This document shows positions 32,725 to 44,712 of a stretch of 64,000 bases of DNA, in pieces. The stretch lies in contig NC_088318.1 of assembly GCF_910592395.1 (NCBI RefSeq), positions 7,876,349 to 7,940,348 of the forward strand. The letters are read 5' to 3'. The first letter of the stretch is position 1. Each line of letters starts with the position of its first letter. The translations under genes and the position numbers were made by a program. This DNA is from Lineus longissimus. Lineage: Eukaryota > Nemertea > Pilidiophora > Heteronemertea > Lineidae. The notes below the pieces were generated by a model. It saw only the letters and a program-made list of their open reading frames with translations. It had not been told where the DNA came from and did not search any database.

Positions 32725-34122
32725 ATTATCGAAAACCAGTCACTCATAACAGAAATACCACATTTTTTAGGTTTCCACTTCTGGCCCCCTGGTGGCCAAG
32801 TGAAGAATCAGATTGGACCGCAATTCATTGACAGAGGTCACCTGACCTGGGGGGTCCAGTATTCAAAGTTTTCAGTTGACATAGAAATGAAGACGCCAAG
32901 GGCCATTGTGCTCAGCCTATAGATATTTGTTTGTCAGATGAAATGGTCCGGGGACCATGTGCTGACCTCGGGTAATATAATGCATGTCATTTGCAGTGTA
33001 TATGGGAAGAACAGTTTATGGCTAGTTTCATCAGTCTTAATTCAATTGAATAATATTATTCTCCTTGGCTCAATGGCACAAAAGAAAATTACAGGTGCCA
33101 TCTAATTATAGCACTTTGGTTAAGTTGACTGAATTTCAGGGTTATTGAAGAGTGTACATGTCACATGGAAATTGGTTGATATCTGTTCAGCAGTTTAGGA
33201 GTAATAGGACTTCGTTGGATTTTCAAGATGGCGGTCTGGCGGGTATATTTGTCAGAGGATTTGACTGAAAATTAGGGATATTGATGAGAGTACATAGATA
33301 CATAATCACATGAAGATTGATTGCAATCCGATCATTAGTTTCGGGTTAATAGGACTTTGTTTAATTTTCAAAACGGCCGCCTGGCGATTTGAAGTCCGAG
33401 GGGACAAATTTTTAGGGTAGAATAGAGGGTCCCTAGATACATGTCCACACAAGTTTAGAACCTTTTAGCTCAAATAGAAACGAAACATGCCACAAGTCGG
33501 TGATTTAGTGAACTTTGACCTCTGTGACCTTGAAAAGTAGGTCAACCAAAACGCCGGGATAAGTCATTTAACCCTATTAGATACAACCATCATAAAAGTT
33601 TTGTCACTCTACGTTCAACCATTAGCTTCAATAAAATGGCCAGGGCCATTGTGCTCACCTCATAAGGAGAAAAGATGGATGAAGAGCATGGTATTGTGTC
33701 ATGTAGTGTAAGGTTTGATGTAGGTCCAGGCAATTACAATTTCCCCAAAATGGCCAATTTACAGTACATTTGACCTCTGTGACCTTGAAAAGTAGGTCAA
33801 ATCAAAAAAGACCCAGGTGACACATTGAATGGTTGTTAGAATTAGATGTTAGTATTAGATAATATAAAATTGGTGCTAATCGGGCAAGTAATTAAGGAAT
33901 AATAGCATTTTGAAGAATTTTGGATTTTGCCCCCTCCTTGGAGGCCAAAAGGCAAATCAGATCGGACCTAACTTCGGTACCTGAGATCACCTGACCAAGG
34001 GGTACATGTGTACTTAATTTGTGATCAATAGTCATTGCGGTTAAGAAACGTGCCATAGTTACCGCATGACGGCCTATTTATGCCATTTGACCTCTGTGAC
34101 CTTGAAAAGTAGATCAAATTAA

Positions 34123-35085
34123 AGGATAGCTCCTGGAATAAATCGTTGGCAGCCTTTTTGAACGAAACCAATGGAAATATATTAAATGAGTATTCCTCTT
34201 TACCACAAACCTTATGAAAGTGGAAGAAATATTATAGTTCAGGGAGAAAAATTGATATTAATAGTCCCTATTTTACTGACATGGACAGCGCCATTTTGAG
34301 TCAAATTTCCCTCGGTGATGACGCGGTGTGTGCAATGGCAGTGATTGGCTGAAATTCCGAAGCACCGATCGTGCATATTGTGGGCTTGTCACCGCTTTTC
34401 GCGCGTGCGCAGTGTGTGAATCCATGTCAATATCCGTTTCTTCGCGATCTCTCTCGCATGTCTCAAGATTTCACGCAATTAAATCATTCTAATTTCGTTT
34501 TATTTGGACATTCGCGTAATATATGGATTGCTTGAATGCAAAATGCCTCGGTGCATAGTCCAGTTTGGCCATCAACATCGGGTCCAGCTGCATCTTCAAT
34601 AGCTTGAGCCATAGCGTCATTGCCGTCAATGACTCAATCTCCCCCTCTCTTCATATTCCGGCTCAAACTGGTAGCCCTGTACACCAACATTTCCCCCTAC
34701 ATCCAAATCTTCATAACTCCCGCTGCTCATCGAAGTGTCACTGCTGTCAACGTAGCTTTCATCATCTGAAGCCCCTTTGATAACAATACAATAACACGAT
34801 CTCAAAATATCAATCGACTGACTGCTATTGTGACAATACTGACAATGTGAATTGCACACGTGACGTCACGATTCTCCGGTTTTGGAGGAGAGATCGCGAA
34901 AAAAGTGAGAAAATGGTGCCCTCCATGAACTCTGTGTTTAGTGGATTTAAAACACCTTTATTGGTACAAACGCAAATTTTTGAGTGATATACAGTCCTAT
35001 ATTGGAATAATAATGATATACGAAATATGCAGGTGCGTTAGTTTTCCCGATTATCGCTATAGCGATTTATTCCAGGAGCTATCCT
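34123..35085. mobile_element. TTAA-type (piggyBac-like) non-autonomous transposon, copy 2
   Basis: 963 bp with the same inverted ends as 16,921-17,834, between TTAA at 34,119-34,122 and 35,086-35,089. It is about 50 bp longer than copy 1, with an extra segment near 34,385-34,425 and another near 34,615. The promoter-like CACGTGACGTCAC and the minus-strand exon-like ORF are conserved. Confidence 0.8.
34626..34859 (-). pseudogene. Exon-like ORF in TTAA transposon copy 2
   Basis: It carries the same MSSGSYEDLDVGG...YQFEPEYEERGR segment as 17,249-17,608, then ends SH after an insertion. The conservation of the Ser/Asp-rich start and YxFEPE in two copies shows that the segment is part of the transposon consensus, not a chance frame. 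Confidence 0.4.
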
Positions 35086-35650
35086 TTAAAAACCTGTTTG
35101 ACATACACTGTATGGTGGTTAGATGTACCCATGATATCAAATTGGTGGCAATCGGGCAAGAAGTTAAGGAATAATCACATTTTTAAGGTTTTTGGATTTT
35201 GCCCCCTAGTGGTCAAGTGGTGAATCATATTGGACCGAACTTCAGTCCCTGAGATCACCTGACTAAGAAGTACATGTGTACCAAATTTGGGATCAATAGT
35301 CATTGCAGTTTAGAAACGTGCCATAGTTACATCCTCCTAATGGCCAATTTACGCCATTTGACCTCAGTGACCTTGAAAAGTAGGTCAAATCAAAGACCCG
35401 TACGAAATGTGATGTATCCTTGCTAGGAGTACCAACCATTAATTTTTTATTGAAAACGGATCATTGATGAGAGACATACAGTATCACACTTTTTATGTTT
35501 TCAGTTTTTGCCCCCTGGTGGCCAAGTCATGAACCAGACCAGACAGAAATTCAGTGTCAGAGTACCTCTGACCTAGGGGGTCATGTGTACAAAGTTTCAA
35601 GTTCATAGCACTAGCGGTTAAGAAACGTGCCACAGGATACGACAAACGAC

Positions 35651-36375
35651 GACGATGACGACGGACACAGGGCTCTTGTATAGACTCCCCTAACGGTGAG
35701 CCAAAAAGGCAAAAAGCCAATTTCCAAAAAAAGTAGATCATATCGCGTAAAAGAAAAAATGCATCTGGGCATATTGCCCAAAGCTACCATCGCACCAAGT
35801 TTTAGACATTTAGCCCTAGCAATGACGAAACATGCTCCGCTTACGGACGACGACGGACGCCACAGTGTCGTATAAGGTCGCCAAAGGTGAGCTAAAAACG
35901 TGCTACGGCCAGGTCCAGAATTACATACCGGTTTTGGAACATGATAAGGAACTGGCCAGAAACCAATAATCGCCTCATGTGTTGCACGGTTCATACCTCA
36001 AATCTATAACCGCAATGACCTAGGTTTTGCAGCACAGGAACCGAAATAAATCACGTTGGGGACATCAGGTCATTCAGAGTACTGACCGATCACCTGACTC
36101 AACGATAATAAGCGGAGGATGATACAAACTGGGGAAAAGATGACCGGTCATGTCCTCACCAATGACCTGATGCCAGGTGGGCGGCGCAAACATTTGTTTC
36201 ATTCAGAACCCAGGGATATTTTGGTCTTCATTGTACCTACATGATTAGCAGCAATTAACAACCTGTAAGATAATAATCCAAAGCTCCCAACATCATTAGA
36301 ATCCAATGCCCAATTTCGATTATGGCACTGGTCCAATCAGAATACGCAATAATAGAACAATAGTTAAAGAATGGT
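35651..36375. other. No gene; two more hairpin-tail-like ends
   Basis: GACGACGGAC-type runs followed by 'GTGAGCCAAAAA' (about 35,695-35,706) and 'GTGAGCTAAAAA' (about 35,887-35,898) look like tails of the same repeat superfamily. The rest is unique sequence. Confidence 0.4.
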
Positions 36376-36475
36376 ATGATGGTTCTCATTGCAATTGACG
36401 GAAACCGATTTCAAGCATGCCGCCCTGGTGGCCATATTGACAAACGGAACAAGCCTGTTTTCGAAAGGAACCTTA
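36376..36475. repeat. Detached unit of the 9.4-10.07 kb tandem repeat
   Basis: 'attgacggaaaccgatttcaagc', 'gccctggtggccatattga' and 'cgaaaggaacctt' match the 122-bp unit. It ends abruptly where the LINE tail begins, marking the LINE insertion point. Confidence 0.75.
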
Positions 36476-36505
36476 TTTTTATTTTTATTTATTTATTTAT
36501 TTATA
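36476..36505 (-). repeat. (TAAA)n tail of the minus-strand LINE
   Basis: ATTTTTATTTTTATTTATTT and further ATTT units on the plus strand read as a (TAAA)n tail on the minus strand. It sits directly left of the BEL target duplication. The LINE 3'UTR resumes right of the BEL at 56,312, so this is the split-off LINE tail. Confidence 0.65.
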
Positions 36506-36510
36506 TTAAG

Positions 36511-37142
36511 TGTTGGTGCCGCTTAACTTTGGCACAGTTAAATTTAAGTGTTAAGTTTGTTTCCATGAGCCTGGAAACCGATGAATAAGTTTCACTTTAA
36601 GCATTGTCTGTTTCTACAGCAACTTGCTATTTTTAGAGTCCATTGACGTCATAGCTATGTCAAATTTGCATAATAATTGGGTTTTCCCACCTGTTGTCGT
36701 GCTGGGGACGTGTCCTGACGCTATCGGTTTGGTATAAATACTAGGATTTCTCAGCACAGAGCACAAAACCTTCGGGAGTGACCAAGACTGCATGGAAGCA
36801 ACGAAGTTGAATGGCTAGAAGGGAAGAAGATTGCAGAACTCCAAGAGAAGAAGAAGAGAGAACTAACCTTTGCCGAGGGAACTTCTCTGTCGCTCAGGAA
36901 CCGATACACCACTGCTGGTAGAGTCAGGTCGCGGTCTACAGGCTATTTTGTCCCATTGAAACTCTAGTTCGGCTGGAGATTTCTGGGAGGTTTATGCACT
37001 GTTAGATCAAGATTGTCAAAACCAGAGTTGTGCAAAGGGTGCAATATACGAGTTTATTTCATCCCAAAAGTCATTTCGCCTTTTTTGTGGAAGTAGCAGT
37101 TTGGTTGCCTCCGGGTGCTAGGTGAAGGCTCGCACCGCAACA
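36511..37142 (+). repeat. BEL 5' LTR
   Basis: TGTTGG...CAACA, 632 bp. It has CRE TGACGTCA at 36,644-36,651 and a TATA box TATAAATA at 36,733-36,740, so transcription should start near 36,763-36,770. Confidence 0.9.
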
Positions 37143-37247
37143 CGATTCAACTTCGCTTCAAGATATTGAAGTAACTCTATATAAAGTACAGGATCCCAGT
37201 GAAGAAAGTCACATAAGTACAGAATATTCAACAATATAGTATCCACT

Positions 37248-38156
37248 ATGTCTGTCAACGCTGCAGAAACTAGGTCAGATGGCCGGTCAGATGCTGTTCG
37301 CAGAAGTACACGTTACCTCGCTCCCAAGGCAAACCCCGAGTCCTGAGAGATTGCGGTCGAGCAGACGATACATCTGGCAAGAAGTCGGGGCGGTTTCGCA
37401 GCACAAGTCACTGTCCGTAATAAAAGATTCATTGAGGCTGTAGAGCATGGCTCACCTACCAGCAAACTTCAGGCCCCTCTTGATGAACTGGAACTATCAT
37501 TCGAAAAGTTCTGTGAGGTTCATGAGCGGTACGTGAAGATGTTGACGGACCTAGACCCTGCTAAAGCCGATGAAGTACGAGAGCATTTTAATTATGTGCT
37601 CAGCCAAGTCCAAGTCTCACGCCTTAAGTTTATCCGGATCCAGGAACGTGAAGACATGATCCAACCGTCTGACAGCGTATCACATTGCGGAAGCAACACG
37701 TCCAGAGTCAGCAAAGCATCGAGCTATCTAGCGGTTGCCGCAGCGAAGAAGGCAGGCTTAGTCGAAAGAGCCCGTTTCTCAAAGGAACATCAGGCGTCGA
37801 AATTACAGCTCCAGGCCGAAATCGAAGAACAGAAAAGATGGGCCGAACATCAGAAGTTTGAAGCAGAACGACGCAAGTTGGAAGCTGAAGAACACGCTAA
37901 AATGTCCCAGATGGAGCTAGAAAGAAAGACTAAAGAGTTAGAACTACAGAACGAACGCTTACAGGTTGAGGCCGAGCTTCGAGCAGCAGACGCTGAAGAA
38001 CAGACACTGGTTAAATTCCTAGAGAAGAGGCCTGTCACACCCATGCCACCCATCCACGAAGAACCAGAGAAGTCACAACAAACTACTGAGAAGTCGCAGC
38101 TCAACCCCTTTGTAATTGAGTGGGGAAGATTGACTCTGACACCATGGGGACCCTAA
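37248..38156 (+). pseudogene. BEL Gag N-terminal, coiled-coil region
   Basis: From ATG 37,248 (MSVNAAETRSDGRSDAVRRS) the frame is interrupted by TGA at 37,344-37,346, then continues in the same phase to 38,153. A long charged heptad region (about 37,800-38,010; AEIEEQKRWAEHQKFEAERR) predicts a coiled coil, expected for BEL gag N termini. After 38,156 the protein continues in the -1 phase, so an indel lies near 38,120-38,150. Confidence 0.7.
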
Positions 38157-40912
38157 GAACAGAGTTTCACACAGCCACAGAGCCTGAAGTCAGCCCAATC
38201 AAGAAAGCCAACGTGTCTCTCAACCCATTCGCACCAGTGTGGAGACAGCCGGAATCGTTTATCCAACACTGTACAGATGGCGCTGCCACTCCAGCCAGAT
38301 GGTTTGAATTCGACACCGGCAAAAGGGCACTGTTTGACCCAGTCTCCTCCACCAGAATAATGCCAGAAAACCGATCGGGAGGTCACAACCCTTTCCTACC
38401 TGAACAAAATGCTGATTGGTATCCAAGATGCAGCGAGTTTAATACCTTCTAGCCGGTGCAAACAGAATTTGTCCCTGCCATGTGGATGTCACAACCACCT
38501 GTTATTAGGAAGACACCGCCGATTCTGCCAAGGATGACGTAGCCTGCACCTGTCACCATGACGCTGCCTGTCCCGATCATCAAGACGGCAGGTCCGACTT
38601 ATGTTCGTCCTCATGATACCCAGAGCAAGCCTGCTGAAGACAATCAAACCCTCATGAGCCAAGAGCCGACGACAGCCGTGCCCGCCGACTTACAGAGGCA
38701 GTTGATTGATGCGCTACGTCTCCCCAAGACAGGAATGATGAAATTTGGTGGCGATCCCATGGAGTATTGGGCATTTATCAACTCTTTCGACTGTATGGTC
38801 CACAGAACAAGCGTCTGCGATGGGGACAAGCTGAACTGCCTCCTTGAATATACGACTGGCAAAGCATCGAACGTCATCCGCCCGTGCGCCCTGATGAAGC
38901 CAAGTGAGGGATATCGACGTGCCAGGGAGCTGCTCAAAGAACGTTTCGGAGATGACCACACCATCCCCAGAGCCTGGATAAAGAAGGTAGTCGAAGGTCC
39001 GACCGTGCGCCCAAACTCCGGGGAATCCATTCAAGATTTCGCAGATGTTGTACGCATCTGTTTTGAGACACTAAGAGCAATGAGCAAGACGCGTGAAGTA
39101 AATTCTCAAGACCGTATGGTACAGATCGCGTCCCGTCTGCCACTGTATCTTCAATCGAGATGGCGAAAAGAAGCATACAGGACAAGACAGCGGACGAATA
39201 AATACCCCTCTTTTCAAGAATTCGTCAAGTTTCTGGACCTGGTTGCGGGAGAAACAAACGACCCGGTATTTGGCAAGATGGAGACAAGAGACAGCAAGCA
39301 GCACGACAAGACCAAGCGTCCTGCCACAGCACAGATGAAAAGTGTCAGCATGAACGTGCAAGCATTCACAAGCCAACAGAAATCCGAAACCACTGCTAAA
39401 AACCGACCATCACCGACTGCTGCGAAAGAAGACGCCAAGTGTCCCGCCTGCAGCAAGGAACACATGCTTTATACGTGTCCCGATTTCAAGTCGATGGAAC
39501 CGAGGAAGCGATTAGAGTTAGTTAAAGACAAAAGGCTCTGCTTTAACTGCCTGTCAAGCAACCATGGTTACCGAAAGTGCCAGAAGTCAAGCTACTGCAC
39601 CAAGGAGTGTAAATTTAAGCATTCCCGTCTACTCCATGCCGTGTTAGTGAAGGATGCCGAAACACCCAAGTCGTCATCATCGCCAGCCAAAGACAAAGAC
39701 CCTGAAAAGAGAACTGAGGCCAAGACGTTTGCCTGCGACAGTCTGAGTCAAGGTTCATCACGGATAGCACTGCCGATAGTACCAGTCTATGTGAGAGGTG
39801 CCGGTCAAGAAGACTTTATAAAGACCCATGCGCTGTTAGACACGGGGAGCAATAGGTCATTCTGCTCCATTGGTCTGCTGACGTCCCTCGGTATTGAAGG
39901 CACAAAGACTGAATTGGCATTAGAAACCCTTGGACAACGTTCAACTACGGGTGCCATGGAAGTTGTGCTGGAGGTTACATCGACGTCAAGAAAGGCCAAG
40001 AAAAGAAAAACCATTGAGCTGCCCAAGGTTTACGCTGTTGACAGGTTCCCGACAGGCCTGGCTGGAGTAGATCCTGAGAGTGTTACAAAGTGGAGCCATC
40101 TACCGGCGATCAATACAACTGATAAAGACAGACAAGTTAATCTACTGATTGGTCAAGATGTCCCGCGAGCTATGTCACACCTTGAAATTCGCCGAGGACA
40201 AGACATTGAGCCGTATGCAGTCAGGACCGCATTGGGCTGGACAATTAATGGTCCCATTGGTGGTTGTCCGAACGACATTGCAGCCTGCCATTTCATCGGA
40301 ACAGACCTACCTAAAAAAGATAGCAGTTTAGAAGCTCAAGTAGAAAGGTTCTGGAGACTCGACTCCAGCCAGTCGCTTGCCAGTGGTGTGCTGCAGATGT
40401 CACAAAATGACAGACGGGTGATTGATATCTGGGAAAGATCTACCAGTCTCGTTGATGGCCACTATCAACTGGAGATTCCATTCAAGACATCACCTCCTGA
40501 GCTTCCAGGCAACCGCACGATGGCAGCTGAAAGACTTCAGTCCCTGGGGAGAAGGTTGTTGCGTGACCCAGACCTGCGTCAGAAGTACAAGGCTGGAATA
40601 GAAGACCTCATTGACAAAGGATTCGCTGAGCAAGTCCCACCTGATCAGATGTCACATCCAGGCCACGAATGGTACCTCCCACATCATAATGTCGTAAATC
40701 CAAATAAGGCAGAGAAATTTCGGATTGTTTTCGACTGTGCCGCCGAATACGCTGGAACATCATTGAACAAGCAAGTACTACAGGGGCCTGATATGCTAAA
40801 CAGGCTGATAGGTGTCCTTGTTAGGTTCCGTGAACATCATGTTGCCATCATGGGGGATATCAAAGAAATGTCCATCAAGTCCAAGTCAAGCCAGAGCAGA
40901 GAGACGCCCTGA
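38120..40912 (+). pseudogene. BEL Gag (DUF1759-type), zinc knuckles, protease and start of RT
   Basis: The frame has stops at 38,450-38,452 and about 38,540, and is then open for 784 codons. The capsid-like segment is MKFGGDPMEYWAFINSFDCM...RRARELLKERFGDDH. The knuckles are CPACSKEHMLYTCPDF and CFNCLSSNHGYRKC. The protease site is HALLDTGSNRSFCS (about 39,827). The RT start is FRIVFDCAAEYAGTSLN and IMGDIKEM. The frame breaks at about 40,870-40,912 inside the RT. It is well preserved compared with the remnant at 27-30 kb. Confidence 0.85.
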
Positions 40913-41540
40913 GATTCCTTTGGTGGAAAAATGGAGACCCTGCCCAAGAACCTTAAGGCTTCCGACTGACCGTCGTCCACCTGTTCGGGGGAGTCTGGAG
41001 TCCGAGTGCAGCAAGCTATGCTCTACGTCGGACAGTTGATGACAACAAAGAGAAGTTCAACGCGAAGATAAGAGAGACAGTAAAGAGAGATTTTTACTGC
41101 GACGATTGCCTCAAGTCCGAACCAGACGTTGCCAGCGCGGGGGATTTAGTGGCCCAGCTGCGGCTACTACTGCTTCTAGGAGGATTCTGCCTAACCAAGT
41201 GGTCATCAAACAGTATAGAAGTCCTTCATCCATTCCCATTGAAGACCGAGCTAAGACAGTGAAAGACTTGGACCTGACGACAGACGCTTTGCCGGTAGAG
41301 AGGGCCCTTGGTGTACAGTGGGATACCAAGAAAGACAGCTTTAGCATCAAGATAAAGGAAAAGGAGCCAACCTTTACAAGACGCGGTCTTCTCCGAATCC
41401 TCAGCTCGATATATGATCCACTAGGTCTGGTCAGCCCATTCATCTTGGAAGCCAAGATCATATTCCAAGCCGAGTGCCGACTTGGGAAAGGTTGGGATGA
41501 CGTACTAACTCAAGAAAACGCCGCCAGATGGCAGAAGTAG
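40870..41540 (+). pseudogene. BEL RT palm and thumb, frameshifted
   Basis: After the break the RT continues in other phases: DALRFLWWKNGD, a TAA at about 40,950, HLFGGVWSPSAASYALRR, then the catalytic FYCDDCLKS (about 41,090-41,117). From 41,106 a further phase gives VKDLDLTTDALPVERALGVQWD and SSIYDPLGLVSPFILEAK. At least three indels make the RT inactive. Confidence 0.8.
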
Positions 41541-42328
41541 CTGGACGGTTTGCAGAAGCTCCAAGAATTTCAAGTCCCAGATGCGTCCAGAGACACAATT
41601 TCGGGAAGATCATTGAAGCGAAACTACACCACTTCTGCGATGGTTCGATCGCCGCTTACGGAGCCGTCAGTTTTCTACGTCTGAAGAATAGCCGGGGAGA
41701 AGTTTACTGCGCGCTGCTGATGTCAAAGTCAAGATTGGCGCCAATGACATCAATGACAGTCCCTCGTCTCGAGTTGTCCGCTGCTGTGGTCGCTGTGCAG
41801 CTTGATGCCCAGTTACAAAAGGAGATGACACTACCACTCTCAGAGTCAACGTTTTGGACAGACAGTACGATCGTCCTTCAATACATCAAGAACAAGACAA
41901 AGAGGTTCCAGACCTTTGTTGCGAACAGAGTTGCGCTGATTCATGAGTCCACACAGCCCAGCCAATGGAGATATATAAACACCAAGGACAATCCGGCAGA
42001 CGACACCTCGAGAGGGTTGACGGTCGAGCAGATGGTATCCTGTGATAGATGGCGCCACAGGCCACAGTTCCTAAGTCAAGATGAAGACAGCTGGCCAGAG
42101 CTTCCAGTCGGACAGCTCAACCTCCTCGAAAACGACAAAGAAGTGAAGAAATCGGTCAAGTCCTGCATTGCAAAAGCAGAGACATTCGCAGACGACGCCA
42201 TTACCGAGATGTTCAAGAGATATTCAAGCTGGCACCACCTGAAGAAAGCAGTGTCGTACATCCACAAGTTCATCGAATGGCTGCGCCTAAAGCGACCTGC
42301 ACAGTAAAAGCCCTTCACCGTACAAGAC
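41541..42328 (+). pseudogene. BEL RNase H region
   Basis: In order: HHFCDGSIAAYGAVSFLR, MTVPRLELSAAVVAVQ, STFWTDSTIVLQYI and WRYINTKDNPADDTSRG, all hallmarks of the BEL/Pao RNase H-like segment. A TAA at 42,305-42,307 separates it from the integrase, which stays in phase. Confidence 0.85.
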
Positions 42329-43716
42329 TTGGAGACAGCCGAGAAGTCTATCCTGCGCTATATCCAAGCCAAGAACTACAAAGAAGAGATACAGTCATTG
42401 AAAGCTGGCAGCCCCGTCGCAAGAAAGAGTCTGATTCGTGAATTAGAGCCATTCCTTGATCAGGACCAACTGCTGAGATTGAACGGTCGTCTGAAATATG
42501 CTGCAATACCGGACAGGACCAAGGATCCGATCATCGTCCCGACGAACGAACACGTCACAGAGCTGCTAATTCGAGACATCCACTGTAGGATCTCAAAGCA
42601 TTCCGGTCAAGAGCACGTCATGGCGAATCTTCGAGAGCGATACTGGGTCCCACAAGCAAGCACTGTGGTGAAACGAGTCCGGCGCACCTGCATCATCTGC
42701 AACCTACTCTACAAGAAGCTTTGTCAGCAAAGAATGTCCGACCTGCCCACCGACAGAGTCTCAGCGTCAGGCGCACCCTTCAAATTCGTTGGCGTAGATG
42801 TCTTCGGGCCATTTATGGTGAAGAGAGGACGCGCCCAGGAGAAACACTACGGTTGCATATTCACCTGCCTGTCGATGCGCGCTACACACATCGAGAAGCT
42901 TTCATCCATGGATGCTGATTCCTTCATCATTGCCTTGGTTCGATTCTCTGCCCGCAGAGGTGTGCCAACTCGAGTTAGAAGCGACAACGGCGGAAATTTC
43001 GTGAAAGGCTGCCGGGAATTGAGAGAGTCTACCACCAAGTGGAACGACAGCTACCGTCTCCAGCAGCACCTACAGCAGAATCAGGTAGAGTGGGTGTTCA
43101 ACACTCCGACGGCCTCGAACTGAGAGGAGTATGGGAAAGATGCATCCGATCAGTCCGAAGGGTGTTAAATGCCATCATCCTGAAGCAGTTATTGGATGAC
43201 GAACGTCTCGATACGATATTCGCAGAAGTCGAGTCCGTGATAAATAGCCGCCCGCTTACCGTGGTGTCAACAGATCCCAAGGACCAGCCGCCATTGACTC
43301 CAAACACCCTGCTGCGTCCATACGCCGAAGGATTTACGTCTCCACCGGGAAACTTCATTAAGGAAGACCAGTTCAGCTGCAGATGGAGACACGTACAATT
43401 TGTAGTAGACCAATTTTGGAAACGTTGGACTGCTGAATACTTGCCCACCTTGCAGTTACGCCCGAAATGGATTGAGCAGCAGAAGAATCTCAAAGTCGAC
43501 AACATCGTTTTGGTACTTGATAACACCCAGCCGAGGACACATTGGCCTATGGCTCGCGTGCAGAAAACGTTCCCAAGAAGAGATGGGCTGGTTCGGTCCT
43601 TGCAGCTGAAGATGTCATCAGGAGATACGCTGACAAGACCAATCAACAAGGTGGTGGCATTGGAGGCGTCATTGTCAGAAAGTGACGACGAGGACGACAC
43701 TCCGAATTCGGATTAA
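42329..43716 (+). pseudogene. BEL integrase
   Basis: The zinc part shows HCRISKHSGQEHV and CIICN. The DDE core shows FVGVDVFGP, RVRSDNGGNF and the Glu in GVWERCIRSV. The C-terminal part is LKVDNIVLVLDNTQPRTHWP, ending with an acidic tail at 43,714-43,716. One phase change lies at about 43,100 between the second Asp and the Glu. Apart from that it is complete. Confidence 0.85.
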
Positions 43717-44712
43717 CTTACGTTACTACGCGAGATTATAGACTATCGATTATTTCATTTTGGATTACATTTCGATGCGGAATAAAGACATTCGTATACT
43801 TATACAGGAATACGTTATTTTTTGGACTATCATTCCCAGACAGCAAGGATCGGTGGGCCACTAGTGGCATATGAGGGGAACGGGTGGCGAAGAGGCAATT
43901 TTAGTTTGATTAGTGCGTAAGTATGCGATTGATATCAAAGTATGTTGTGAAATAGTCAAACTTTCCCGGAAATTGTCATTAATGCTATATTTTAGGCTTT
44001 TGTGGTGGGTCAAATCATAGATTATCCACAGCCTGTGCATTCATTCATGGTCATGTACATGATGTACTGCTTATGTACAACATACATGTACAGAAGGTGT
44101 AGGCCTCGCCTGTGAATGTTTCTTACAGACACTTTGGTCACACTGTGTGTTGAGACTCGGATTTGTGTTTGCTCAGCAGGTTTTGGTCTGATGGATGATG
44201 CCTGTGTGACTGTGAGGCCTCTGCACTGCTGACTGTTGCATTGTTGAGATTTCTACGGTTTGTCAACGGTAAAACTAGCCTAAGCAGGCTAAATCTAGGA
44301 CAGGCTATAAATGTAGCATAGCGGCGATAGCCTACAGGGTGCCGTGAATTTTGATGTTGGCCTATTAGCATTTACATGTATTAAAGCCTGCACTGATAGG
44401 TCATTTTTAGGTGGGCAAATTTGATGGTGAGGCCTTGCTCCCTTGGCCTTGATTGATGGCATTGCACTGGCTTTGTCAAGAAATTTATCATTTGTCGTAG
44501 TGTGGGATAGAATAGGTGGTGTTTAGTGGGTAGATCGAGGTCTAGTACGTGTATGCTATTCAAAATCTGAGCCAAGGGCCTGTGAAAGTGTCCAGAATTT
44601 AGTAGGCCTATTTGGTTTGACTTGACTTCTTGAATTGACCTAGTCCTGGGCCTAAATTTGCATTTATTATATTCTTGCATGTCTTGAGGAACCTTCCCCA
44701 TTTCCATTGAAA

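Larger units (their letters stand above)
32760..35650. repeat. Cluster of dispersed noncoding repeats with nuclear-receptor half-sites
   Basis: Successive copies of 'cctggtggccaagt', 'gattggaccg(a)aattcag', 'agaaacgtgccatagttac' and 'tttgacctctgtgaccttgaaaagtag' are found at about 32.78, 33.5, 33.77, 34.0 and 35.2-35.6 kb. Four strong copies of the half-site cluster start at 33,516, 33,771, 34,088 and 35,359. The TTAA transposon at 34,123-35,085 is nested inside. There is no coding sequence. Confidence 0.7.

Noticed and set aside
43098-43700. 200-codon minus-strand ORF
   Set aside because: Antisense shadow of BEL integrase; Ser-rich reading of the opposite strand.
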